A DNA stretch of 64,000 nucleotides from UBA7803 sp041395905. Lineage in GTDB: Bacteria > Pseudomonadota > Gammaproteobacteria > Pseudomonadales > Azotimanducaceae. The position numbers and the translations under genes are program-made. Of the stretch, positions 52,436-60,463 are shown piece by piece (the stretch's first letter is position 1; each line of letters starts with the position of its first letter). The notes below the pieces were generated by a model that had not been told where the DNA came from, did not search any database, and saw nothing but the letters and a program-made list of their open reading frames with translations. Location of the stretch: the NCBI GenBank assembly GCA_041395905.1, contig JAWKZP010000013.1, forward strand, positions 1-64,000. Direction: 5' to 3'.

Positions 52436-53098
52436 TCAGTGGTCGCTCTGACCGACGATCTTGATGCCGGCATGGGAGATCACCCCCTGCCGATTGATCT
52501 GGATCAGGATCGACGTGAGCGCTTCGGCCGCGGCGGCGTTGTCGATGGGGCCCGCGTGCCAGCCTTTCATGCCCGCCTCCTCGATGAGTTCAATCACCTT
52601 CTGACGGGCGTCCTTCTTGTTGCCTGCCACCAGCACGTCGCACTCGATGTGCACATCCTGCTGCAGCAGGTGCGCGGCGATGTTCTGGAATGCGCTCACC
52701 ACCATCACGTCGTCGCCGAGAAACTCCTGGGCGCGCTTGCCTGCGCTGCCTTCGGGCGGGAGCTGCACCGTGCCCACTTTCGGTGGCACCAGCGGCACGC
52801 TGACGTCGATCAGAATCTTGCCCTTGAGACCGGCGCGCACCGATTCGAGTGTCGAGATCTGGTGGGCGGCGGGTACGGTCAGCACGACGATGTCGCCGGC
52901 AGCGGCGGCGGCACCGTTCTCCATGGCGTCTGCAGGCGTATCCGGGCTGATTTCGTGCAGCGCGGCAACGGCGGCCTGGGCCTTCTCGAGGGTGCGCGAG
53001 CCGATGATGATCCTGTGTCCCGCCTTGGCCCAGCGGATCGCGAGACCGGTGCCGAGGTCGCCGGTGCCGCCGAGAATGGCGATGGTTTCGTTTGCCAT
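52436..53098 (-). CDS. npdG: NADPH-dependent F420 reductase (Fno/NpdG)
   Basis: 220 residues from the ATG at 53098, chosen because AAGGGG is 8 nt upstream; the ATG at 53104 is too close. The Rossmann loop is ILGGTGDLGTGLAIRW (near 8-23), followed by IIIGSRTLEKA, where Ser-Arg fits NADPH. Later blocks are ILIDVSVPLVPPKVGTVQL and VLVAGNKKDARQKVIELIEE. It exchanges hydride between NADPH and F420, supplying F420H2 to the LLM enzymes. It is the first gene of the F420 operon and divergent from an LLM gene at 53298. Confidence 0.92.
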   Translation of the reverse strand: MANETIAILGGTGDLGTGLAIRWAKAGHRIIIGSRTLEKAQAAVAALHEISPDTPADAMENGAAAAAGDIVVLTVPAAHQISTLESVRAGLKGKILIDVSVPLVPPKVGTVQLPPEGSAGKRAQEFLGDDVMVVSAFQNIAAHLLQQDVHIECDVLVAGNKKDARQKVIELIEEAGMKGWHAGPIDNAAAAEALTSILIQINRQGVISHAGIKIVGQSDH

Positions 53099-53110
53099 GT
53101 GCATGCCCCT

Positions 53111-53130
53111 TGCTGGTATCTGCTGGTATC
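53111..53130. repeat. 10-bp tandem direct repeat before npdG
   Basis: Two perfect copies of TGCTGGTATC stand head to tail 12 bp upstream of the npdG start, within the 199-bp space shared with the divergent LLM gene. The spacing equals one helical turn, which suits a direct-repeat activator or repressor site. It could also be chance. Confidence 0.4.
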
Positions 53131-53297
53131 GTTCTCGAAACCGCGCCCGGCGCACCGGGTCGATGCCCGCCGGGGTACGGAAAAGCCGGCGATTATGCCG
53201 TCAAGCGGCCGACGGATGCCACACCCCGCGGCGGTGGCCCGGGGCGCGGCGATCCGCCACTGCAGGCAGCTGTAATGTAACTGGGAGGAAACCAACC

Positions 53298-54212
53298 ATG
53301 CGTATCGGTGTAATGATCGGCGGCGACGGACGCCGCCTGACCCTGGACGACGTGATCGGCATCGCGCGTCAGGTGGAGGCCGCCGGGCTCGACGATGTCT
53401 GGATGGCGAACATCTTCTCGTTCGACGCCATCAGCACGCTGGGGATGATCGGCCGCGAGGTGCCGCGGATCGGACTCGGCACGGCGGTGACGCCCAGCTA
53501 TCCGCGCCACCCGACGGCCATCGCCCAGCAGGCCCTGACCACGGCCGCCGCGAGCGGCAACCGCTTCACCCTGGGCATCGGGCTGTCGCACAAGCTGGTG
53601 ATCGAAGACATGCTCGGCTTCTCCTATGCCGCGCCGGCGCGGCACATGCGCGAGTACCTATCCGTGCTGATGCCGCTGGCGCGCGGCGAAACGGCGAATT
53701 TCCAGGGCGAGCACTACCGCGTGGCCAACGTCAATCTGGACGTCCCGGGGGCGGAGCAGCTGCCGGTGGTGGTGGCGGCCCTCGGGCCGGTCATGCTCAA
53801 GGTAGCGGGCGAGCTGGCCGACGGAACCAACACCTGGATGGTGGGGCCGAAAACCATGGAGAGCCACGTGATCGCCAGTCTCATCGCGTCGACCCGGGCT
53901 GTCGGCCGGCCGGATCCGCGGGTGGTTGGCGGGTTCCCCATCGTGCTGACCAGCAATCCGGACGAAGCGCGTCGCAAGATCAACGAGAATCTGGTGATCT
54001 ACGGTCAGCTGCCCAGCTACCGGGCCATGCTCGATCGCGAAGGTGCGGCCGGCCCGGCCGACGTCGCCATCGTCGGCGACGAGAACAAGCTGCGCGGCGA
54101 CATCAAACGGCTCGAAGACATGGGCGTGACCCATTTCAATGCCGCTGTCGCGGCCGTGGAGGAAGGCGCCTGGGAGCGTACCGTGGAGTTTCTCGGCAGC
54201 CTCAAAGGCTGA
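53298..54212 (+). CDS. LLM-class F420-dependent oxidoreductase, TIGR03564-type
   Basis: 304 residues from the ATG at 53298, preceded by TGGGAGGAA. It begins MRIGVMIGGDGRRLTLDDVI and has RIGLGTAVTPSYPRHPTAIA, GNRFTLGIGLSHKLVIEDML and VVVAALGPVMLKVAGELADG, the pattern of the TIGR03564 F420 group. It is transcribed divergently from the F420 operon, so it is a strong candidate for a direct F420H2 user under shared control. The substrate is unknown. Confidence 0.9.
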   Translation: MRIGVMIGGDGRRLTLDDVIGIARQVEAAGLDDVWMANIFSFDAISTLGMIGREVPRIGLGTAVTPSYPRHPTAIAQQALTTAAASGNRFTLGIGLSHKLVIEDMLGFSYAAPARHMREYLSVLMPLARGETANFQGEHYRVANVNLDVPGAEQLPVVVAALGPVMLKVAGELADGTNTWMVGPKTMESHVIASLIASTRAVGRPDPRVVGGFPIVLTSNPDEARRKINENLVIYGQLPSYRAMLDREGAAGPADVAIVGDENKLRGDIKRLEDMGVTHFNAAVAAVEEGAWERTVEFLGSLKG

Positions 54213-54223
54213 CGCGAGGCGAC

Positions 54224-55630
54224 TCAGGGCAGCGGCGAGAACATCAGCAGCGGGTCGGTGCCGGAGGGCCGCAGGGTCAGGCTCAGGCAGCGCTCGGTGC
54301 GTTCCGCCTGCACCAGCTGCAGGCCGTCTGTGGCGAAGTGCAGGCCCGACAGCCACCAGCCGTGCTCGATCATGCGCGCGCCGCTCGGCCCGAGATTGAA
54401 CACCTCGACCGTGACCCGTCCCGGTCGGTCGAGGTGCACGAAACGCTTGCGGCAGCGCGCTCGCTGCGCGTCCGACGTCAGGCAGCGCAACCAGGCATTG
54501 TGGCCTGCCGAGGTCTGCCAGCGTGCGCCCACCACCGGAGTGTGCGCCAGCCGCGTGACGGGCGACTCACGCGCCTCGATCAGAAGGCTCTGCTCGCACC
54601 AGCCGCTGAGCTCATGGCTGCCCAGCCTATGGGTGAGCGCCAGCTCGCTGCCAGCAGGTCTCCGTGCCGTCGTGGCTACCGGTACCTGCAGGCCGGCCGC
54701 TGCCGGCAGGGCGTAGAGCGTGGCCAGCAGCGGGTCGCCGAGCGACTTGGGGAGCATGGGCACCGGACCCAGCGCGTGCCAGGTGAGCCAGGCGCCGAGC
54801 CAGGGGAACTGATCCTCGCGTGCAGCAGCGCAGGTGGTGGCGGCACCGAACAGCTCCGGCATCTGCGGGTGCACATCGCGCACTGCTTCGCCGAGCACAT
54901 CGCCGACCAGCGCGTCAGCCTGCGCGCTGAGCCGCGGCGAGCGCTGCCAGAGGCTGATGGCCCAGAGCTCCAGCGCGTACGCCCTGGGATTGCCGACGCG
55001 TCCTTCGGTGAGCGTCGCCGGCTCCATGCTGCTGATCTCGGTGACCATGCGCTCACCGCGAAAGCGGTCGCCGTAGTGCAGGTCCAGCCAGGCGCTCAGC
55101 ATGCGCATGGCGGTGCCGTCCCCGGCGGGTGTCTGGGCGGGACGTACGGTGCGCCGCACCGCTTCGCGCAGCTGAGCCGTCCGTGCCGGGCCCATGGCAT
55201 CGAGGTGATCCTCGATCAGCACCGCCAGCAGCGTTCCGAGGATTTCTCTGGAATCGGGGTCGGGCACCGAGCGCTGCCGGCGTTCGGGTGTCCACAGCAC
55301 GGGAAAGGTACCGTGGTCGGGGCTCAGGAGCTTGCGGTTCTGGGCCTGCAGCACCGCGTCGACGATCCGTCCGGCCAGCCCGACGTCGCCGTCGTCCGCA
55401 CCGGCGCTACGGGCCCTGTGCAGCAGCAGCAGTGCGAAGGCGAGCGATTCCAGCACCAGCCAGAAGCCGCTCCCCCGCGGGCAGCGCAGCAGCGCGACGG
55501 TGGGATCCAGATGGCTCCGGACGGCGCTCACGGCCTGGTCGAGCAGGGCCGCCTGGTGCGCGCGCGGCGTTCGCACCCGGGTGCCGGATCCGATCCGATC
55601 GATGGCTTCCGCCTCGGCCGGTGCGCTCAT
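54224..55630 (-). CDS. Unknown 468-residue protein downstream of the bactofilins
   Basis: 468 residues from the ATG at 55630, 25 bp after the bactofilin stop. The first 330 residues are helical (LHRARSAGADD, ISLWQRSPRLSAQADALVGD). The last 110 look like a beta-sandwich (KRFVHLDRPGRVTVEVFNLG, GWWLSGLHFATDGLQLVQAE). The helix-then-sheet order faintly recalls polysaccharide-lyase-like toroid/sandwich proteins, but I cannot identify catalytic residues and do not assign a function. Its place suggests a bactofilin-linked envelope role. Confidence 0.65.
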   Translation of the reverse strand: MSAPAEAEAIDRIGSGTRVRTPRAHQAALLDQAVSAVRSHLDPTVALLRCPRGSGFWLVLESLAFALLLLHRARSAGADDGDVGLAGRIVDAVLQAQNRKLLSPDHGTFPVLWTPERRQRSVPDPDSREILGTLLAVLIEDHLDAMGPARTAQLREAVRRTVRPAQTPAGDGTAMRMLSAWLDLHYGDRFRGERMVTEISSMEPATLTEGRVGNPRAYALELWAISLWQRSPRLSAQADALVGDVLGEAVRDVHPQMPELFGAATTCAAAREDQFPWLGAWLTWHALGPVPMLPKSLGDPLLATLYALPAAAGLQVPVATTARRPAGSELALTHRLGSHELSGWCEQSLLIEARESPVTRLAHTPVVGARWQTSAGHNAWLRCLTSDAQRARCRKRFVHLDRPGRVTVEVFNLGPSGARMIEHGWWLSGLHFATDGLQLVQAERTERCLSLTLRPSGTDPLLMFSPLP

Positions 55631-55655
55631 GGTCCTGCTGCCCCGGCTGCGCGGA

Positions 55656-56306
55656 TCAGTGGCGGGTGCGGCCGGAGACTTCCATGTCGACGCTGCCGTT
55701 GAACTGCGCGCCATCGGCGATGCTGATACGCGGCGTGTAGATGTTGCCGCTCACTTTCGCGGTCTCTAGGATCACCACCGACTCGGAGCCGACGATGTCG
55801 CCGTCTACCGCTCCTTCCACGGTCAGGTTGCGGGCTTCGATCTTCGCGTGCACCGTGCCCGAGCGGCCAATGATCAGGCGCTCCGCGGTATGCCTGATGG
55901 ATCCTTCCAGACGCCCTTCGATGAGCAGATCTTCGGCGGCTTCCAACTCACCCTTCACCACCAGAGAGGCACCGATCACTGAAAGTTGCGCATCCTGGTG
56001 CGGGAGCCGGTGTTCGGCCGCTTGCGCCGCTCGTTCCGCCTTGTCACCGTAGCTGGTCATGTCGTCCTCTGTCGTGTTTTCCGGGTTGTTGGTGTGGCGC
56101 GGCGCCGCTGAGACCGCAGGGGCCTCCGGCTCCGTCCGGTCGACGTCCGACCCCGGCAGTGCCGCAGGCGCGGCAGCCTGGTCCAGGGGGGTTGTCAGTT
56201 CTTCCGGTGATCCGTCAAGCGTCTTCTCGAGCGCTGCCCGGGCGATCTCCGGATTCGGTTCCGGCTTCCGCGTCTGACTGTCTTTGTTCAGCAGCTTGCG
56301 CAGCAT
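55656..56306 (-). CDS. Bactofilin family protein 1
   Basis: 216 residues from the ATG at 56306, preceded by GGGAG with 6-nt spacing; an ATG at 56312 is too close to it. A charged, Pro-rich N-terminal tail of about 100 residues precedes the bactofilin domain: SVIGASLVVKGELEAAEDLL, LIIGRSGTVHAKIEARNLTV, GAVDGDIVGSESVVILETAK and GNIYTPRISIADGAQFNGSV. The repeats form a beta-helix that polymerises into filaments involved in cell shape and envelope organisation. Its 5' end overlaps the upstream bactofilin gene by 92 bp in another frame. Confidence 0.87.
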   Translation of the reverse strand: MLRKLLNKDSQTRKPEPNPEIARAALEKTLDGSPEELTTPLDQAAAPAALPGSDVDRTEPEAPAVSAAPRHTNNPENTTEDDMTSYGDKAERAAQAAEHRLPHQDAQLSVIGASLVVKGELEAAEDLLIEGRLEGSIRHTAERLIIGRSGTVHAKIEARNLTVEGAVDGDIVGSESVVILETAKVSGNIYTPRISIADGAQFNGSVDMEVSGRTRH

Positions 56307-56892
56307 CTGCATCTCCCGTATTGATCGTGGTGGCCGCCTGGGTCGAGAGCGCCTCGGAGTCGGCTTTGCCCTTGCGCGTGCGACCCGCGCGGGTGCCCGT
56401 CGCCGTCCTGCCCGTGCTGTCGCAGAAGCGCTGCTCGATCACGGCGGGGTCGGATTCCATGTCGATGCAACCCTTCAGGCAGGCGCCTTCGCTTACGCCG
56501 ATGCGCGGAGCCAGCACGTTGCCGGTCACGCGGCCTGTCTCTTCGACGCGAACGCGCGCCGTACCGTACAGGTTGCCCTCGACCGTGCCCTGTACGAACA
56601 CCTCACGGGCTTTGATTTCGGCCTTGACCACACCCCGGGCATGGATCGTGAGAACCCGATCGTGATCGATGAGGCCTTCTACCTGCCCCATGATGGTCAG
56701 GTCCTCCTCGGCGCTGACCTCGCCTTTGATCCTGACCGTCGGACAACGGGACATGCCCGTTCGGGACATGCCCGTTCGGGACATGCCCGTTCGGGACATG
56801 CCCGTATGGGACGTGCCCGCGTGCTCGCCGGCAGCCCAGTTTGGCTGCGTCGGTCCGGCCCCGGTTTCCTGGCTCGTGGAAGATCTGATCAT
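56215..56892 (-). CDS. Bactofilin family protein 2, with GMSRT repeats
   Basis: 225 residues from the ATG at 56892. An N-terminal tail contains about four TGMSR repeats (see 56747-56806), followed by a bactofilin core: VRIKGEVSAEEDLTIMGQVE, LTIHARGVVKAEIKAREVFV, GTVEGNLYGTARVRVEETG and NVLAPRIGVSEGACLKGCI. The C-terminal 60 residues are basic then acidic and probably disordered. The gene overlaps bactofilin 1 by 92 bp, so co-translation is likely. Two bactofilins may co-polymerise. Confidence 0.85.
   Translation of the reverse strand: MIRSSTSQETGAGPTQPNWAAGEHAGTSHTGMSRTGMSRTGMSRTGMSRCPTVRIKGEVSAEEDLTIMGQVEGLIDHDRVLTIHARGVVKAEIKAREVFVQGTVEGNLYGTARVRVEETGRVTGNVLAPRIGVSEGACLKGCIDMESDPAVIEQRFCDSTGRTATGTRAGRTRKGKADSEALSTQAATTINTGDADAAQAAEQRQSDAEAGTESGDRPGSAREDA
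56747..56821. repeat. 15-bp tandem repeat within bactofilin 2
   Basis: Four units of CGGGACATGCCCGTT (56747-56806; the fourth ends in A) and one degenerate unit (56807-56821) lie in frame, each adding five residues (TGMSR). CGGG and CCCG in every unit can pair, so the repeat is prone to slippage by 15 bp without breaking the frame. Confidence 0.85.
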
Positions 56893-57026
56893 GGTCGGGG
56901 GACCCTCGGTGGTGCGTTGCGGGGTGCCCTGGCGATCCCGGGGTCGAGGATGCGCGGACTCCGGGAGCCGGGCGTACCTGTTCAAGGTAGCACCGAAACA
57001 GGATTCTGCTTTGAGAGGCGCGTCAC

Positions 57027-57048
57027 GCCCGCCGCACGAGCGGCGGGC
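57027..57048. terminator. Hairpin after the phytanoyl-CoA dioxygenase gene
   Basis: GCCCGCCGC (57027-57035) and GCGGCGGGC (57040-57048) form a perfect 9-bp stem with a 4-nt loop, abutting the stop codon of the dioxygenase gene (minus strand). No T-tract follows, so termination is plausible but not certain. The rest of the 156-bp space before bactofilin 2 shows nothing recognisable. Confidence 0.45.
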
Positions 57049-57864
57049 TCAGGAGACCGGCAGATCGGGGCGGTGCTTGCGGCCGCGGTAGGCGGGATCG
57101 ATCAGGCGTCGCGGGTGCCGCCCGTCGACGTAGCCCATGAACCCCGGATCGATGATGTTGTAGCCGAGCAGCGATTGAACACGCTCGCTGTAGCCGCCCG
57201 CGGCATCCGGGGGTACGGCCAGGGACATGTTCTCGAGCTGGCGCAACCAGGGCATGCAGTATTGCGGGGTGATGCCGAGCCGGGTGCCGCTCGAACGGTT
57301 GGCGCCGCCCCGGTGCAGCAGGTTGCCGGCAAACACTACCACCGAGCCTGCGGGCATGATGGCCTGCACGATCTCGTCCGCCCGGGGTTCGCGCGACTCC
57401 GCCCACAGGTGGCTGCCCGGCACGAGCTCGGTGGCCCCGTTGTCGGCGGTGAAGTCGTCAAAGGCCCAGATCGTGCTGATGCCATAGGGTTTGCGCGGAC
57501 GGGCGAACGCCGGGTGCCCGTTGCTGCCGCCGGCGTCGTCGATGTGCCAGGACTGGGCGGTTTCGCCGGGGTGCACGTTGATGGCCAGGGCCGCGGACAG
57601 CAGATAGTTGCGCGGCAGCAGCGCGTCGACGATGGCCAGCGTGCGCGGGTGCTCGATGAGTGCGGCTACGGCCGGTGCCTTGGCCAGCAGCGCATAGACC
57701 CGCTCGCTGCGAAAGCCTTCGAAGTCGTTGCGGCCCATCAGCTGGCCCTGCAGCCAGGGCGCCAGTTGCGCGCGAATCTCGGCCAGCTGCCCAGCGCTCA
57801 GCACGCCCTCCAGAATCGTGAAACCCTGGCGCTCAATACGCGCAACCTGGCTGGCGACATCCAT
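57049..57864 (-). CDS. Phytanoyl-CoA dioxygenase family protein
   Basis: 271 residues with the Fe(II)/2-oxoglutarate oxygenase fold: AQSWHIDDAGGSNGHPAF (His and Asp of the metal site), ATELVPGSHLWAESREP and GNLLHRGGANRSSGTRLGIT (the second His and an Arg for 2-oxoglutarate). Family members hydroxylate acyl-CoAs, small molecules or natural products. The substrate is unknown. It is divergent from the SDR gene at 57941 across 76 bp. Confidence 0.87.
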   Translation of the reverse strand: MDVASQVARIERQGFTILEGVLSAGQLAEIRAQLAPWLQGQLMGRNDFEGFRSERVYALLAKAPAVAALIEHPRTLAIVDALLPRNYLLSAALAINVHPGETAQSWHIDDAGGSNGHPAFARPRKPYGISTIWAFDDFTADNGATELVPGSHLWAESREPRADEIVQAIMPAGSVVVFAGNLLHRGGANRSSGTRLGITPQYCMPWLRQLENMSLAVPPDAAGGYSERVQSLLGYNIIDPGFMGYVDGRHPRRLIDPAYRGRKHRPDLPVS

Positions 57865-57940
57865 CGGTATCTCCTGGTGCTGGGCTCTTTTACCGCAATG
57901 GGGTACAAAAGCCTACAAGGACGATACGGAGGGCGGCAGG

Positions 57941-58714
57941 ATGAGGGATCTAACGGGCAAGGTGGCGTGGATCACCGGTGCCGGCACGGGTATCGGCGAG
58001 TCCGCCGCGATGGCGCTCGCCGATCTGGGCATGAACGTGGTGCTTTCGGGACGCCGCCGTGACAAGCTGGATGCCGTCGCCGCACGTATCGGCGAGACCG
58101 CCCGGGTGGCGGAGCTGGACGTGGCTGACAAGTCTGCCGTGCATGCGGTGGCCGGTGAGATCATGGAGGCGTACGGCCAGATCGACGTGCTGGTCTCCAG
58201 CGCCGGTCTCAACGTGAAGCAGCGCAACTGGCACAACCTGACCATGGACGACTGGGATCAGGTGATCCGGGTCGATCTGGATGGCGCCTTCTACTGCGCC
58301 AAGGCAGTGCTGCCCGGCATGATCGGGCAGGGTGACGGCCTGATAATCAACATCTCGTCATGGGCCGGCAAGCATGTGTCCGTGGTGACGGGCCCGGCCT
58401 ACACGGCGGCCAAGCACGCCATGAACGCCATGACCGAGAGCATCAACATGGAGGCGGGCATCTTCGGCGTCCGCGCCTGCGCGGTCTGTCCCGGCGAGGT
58501 GGCAACGCCGATTCTCGAAAACCGCCCGGTGCCGCCCTCCGCCGAGGAGCGGGCGAAGATGGTACAGCCGGAAGATTGCGGCGCGATCGTAGCGTTTCTG
58601 GCGCGCCTGCCAGCGCACGTGTGTATCAACGAGCTCACCGTGAGCCCCACCTGGAATCGCGGATACGTAGCACAGGCGCGCGCGTTGCGCGGCAACGAGT
58701 CGCTGCCCGTCTAA
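57941..58714 (+). CDS. SDR family oxidoreductase
   Basis: 257 residues from the ATG at 57941, with GGAGGGCGG upstream. The classical SDR set is visible: ITGAGTGIGESAAMALADLG (cofactor loop), LVSSAGLNVKQRN, IINISSWAGKHVS (Ser), AYTAAKHAMNAM (Tyr-x3-Lys) and AVCPGEVATPI. It uses NAD or NADP on an alcohol or ketone. The 3' end overlaps the convergent phosphatidyltransferase gene by 4 bp. Confidence 0.9.
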   Translation: MRDLTGKVAWITGAGTGIGESAAMALADLGMNVVLSGRRRDKLDAVAARIGETARVAELDVADKSAVHAVAGEIMEAYGQIDVLVSSAGLNVKQRNWHNLTMDDWDQVIRVDLDGAFYCAKAVLPGMIGQGDGLIINISSWAGKHVSVVTGPAYTAAKHAMNAMTESINMEAGIFGVRACAVCPGEVATPILENRPVPPSAEERAKMVQPEDCGAIVAFLARLPAHVCINELTVSPTWNRGYVAQARALRGNESLPV

Positions 58715-59424
58715 TCCCGCCGGCTGCCGTCTGCCGCGCGCTGCTGCGTGCTGAAGTGCAGGTAGAACGCGTAGCCCATGTACCACGCGGGATAGAGCAG
58801 CGATGCGTAGATCCACGGCCGGGGCGCGTCCGGATTGCGCACCAGCCACACGCACAGCAGACCCCACAGCGCGCCGCCGCCGAGGCTGATCAGTCGCGCG
58901 TGGCGGTTCTTCGTGGGATGCAGGTAGCGTACGGGCCAGAACGTCATCAGCGCCAGCGTCGTCACCACCGCGCCGGCGACCAGCTCGGGCGGTGCGAGGA
59001 AATACAGATAAAAGGCCACCACGTTCCAGTACGAGGGAAACCCCGTGAAATAGCCATCCGGGGTCTTGGCCGCGTCGGAGCAGAATCCGTATGCGGAAGC
59101 GATCAGCGTGAAGGCCAACACCGGCAGCCAGGGGTCGGCGAGCAGTCCCTGCGCATAGATGAAGCAGACCGGCACGAAGGTGTAGTTCAGATAGTCGGTG
59201 ATGTCGTCCAGCTTGCGCCCGGAAAAGTGCGGCGTGTGCACTTCTACCTGAACCCGGCGCGCGAGGACGCCGTCCGTGGCGTCGACGACGAACGCCACCG
59301 CGAGCCACAGAAACACATCCAGCGGTCTCCCGTCACCGACGGCGCGCAGCGCGAGCAGGGCGCAGACGAGCCCGAGAGCCGTGTACAGGTGCGCCAGCCA
59401 GGCAGCGGTGGTCCGACGATTCAT
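58711..59424 (-). CDS. pcs: CDP-alcohol phosphatidyltransferase, phosphatidylcholine synthase-like
   Basis: 237 residues from the ATG at 59424, preceded by GGAG six nt away. About eight membrane segments. The motif VDATDGVLARRVQVEVH followed by FSGRKLDDITDYLNYTFVP fits the CDP-alcohol pattern (DG..AR then Asp...Asp) with the insert typical of bacterial Pcs. Pcs condenses CDP-diacylglycerol with choline to give phosphatidylcholine. A close relative using another alcohol is possible. The 111 bp upstream show no clear regulatory site. Confidence 0.8.
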   Translation of the reverse strand: MNRRTTAAWLAHLYTALGLVCALLALRAVGDGRPLDVFLWLAVAFVVDATDGVLARRVQVEVHTPHFSGRKLDDITDYLNYTFVPVCFIYAQGLLADPWLPVLAFTLIASAYGFCSDAAKTPDGYFTGFPSYWNVVAFYLYFLAPPELVAGAVVTTLALMTFWPVRYLHPTKNRHARLISLGGGALWGLLCVWLVRNPDAPRPWIYASLLYPAWYMGYAFYLHFSTQQRAADGSRRD

Positions 59425-59535
59425 TCGACGCTCCATTCAGATTCGCGCGCGGCCCCGACGGCAGTGCCCGCCGTTGCCGTCGGGACCCGATCGATCTGCA
59501 CGGGATTCCTAGTCAGCCCTGCGCTTCCGTCGGGA

Positions 59536-60463
59536 TCAGGTGTTCAACGACTTGATCACGGGCAGTAGCCGGTCGATGAACTTCCGGGTCTGGTCGATGA
59601 AGTCCTCACCATCGCTGGCGATGGGCCGCAGAATGAACTTGTGCACACCTGCGCTGCGGAACTCGTTCAGCAGCGCCATGATCTCGTCGACGCCGCCGGC
59701 TGCCGTGAACCCGCTCGGCGCCTTGCCGAGACGCTTCGTCAGGAGTTCGTTGTAGCGGGCCACGATCGGCTCATCGGGGCTGCCGAAGCGAAAGCCGAAT
59801 CCGGCACCGTAATGATCCTCATCGATGCTGCGGCCGATCTCTGCGCAGCGCGCCTTGATGGCGGCTATCACCGGCGCCACCTCGGCGGGAGACTCGATGC
59901 CCGCCTGCCAGCCGGTGCCCCAGCGCGCCGTGCGGTCTATGGCCTGGGCAGCGGAGCCGCCCACCCACAGCGGCAGTGGCTGCTGAATGGGCTTGGGCGC
60001 GATGCCGGCGTCGTCGAGCCGGTAGTGCCGGCCATGGAAAGTCACGTGATCTTCCGTCCACAGGCGCGTCATGATTTCGAGCCCTCGGCCGCACGCTGCT
60101 GGCGGCCCTGGGCGCCGGCGTGCTGGTGGCGGAAGTCAGTGGGAAGCGCGCGCTGCCGACACCGAATGCCGGCAGCAGCCGGCCGCCGCTGAGCACGTCG
60201 ATGGTGGCGCAGGCCTTGGCCATCAACACCGGGTCGCGCAGCCCCAGGCTCGCCACGTTCATGCCGAACTTCAGACGCTTCGAGCCGCCGGCGAGTGCCG
60301 CCATGACGCTCATGGCCTCGAGATTGGGATCGAGGCTGATGATGCGATCGCTCTGCCAGATCGAATCGACGCCGCCGCTGTCGCAGATATCCACCCACTG
60401 CCAGAACTGGCGGGCGTCGGTGAACGGGAAGTTGGCAATGCCGAGGCCGGCGCTGACGGTCAT
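59536..60463 (-). pseudogene. LLM-class oxidoreductase with two frameshifts
   Basis: The N-terminal part (start ATG 60463; MTVSAGLGIANFPFTDARQF, then LDPNLEAMSVMAALAGG and VLSGGRLLPAFGVGSARF) and the C-terminal part (MTRLWTEDHVTFHGRHYRLD to the stop at 59536) are in different frames. The linking stretch (PTDFRHQHAGAQGRQQRAAE) is in the third. One missing C near 60141-60143 and another near 60081-60084 would restore one enzyme of about 310 residues. Either the gene is broken or two single-base errors exist. The start overlaps oppC (ATGA), so it was the last gene of the ABC operon. Confidence 0.82.

Noticed and set aside
56747..56821. Short repeats as a CRISPR array
   Set aside because: The units are contiguous 15-mers without spacers and lie in frame inside a bactofilin gene.
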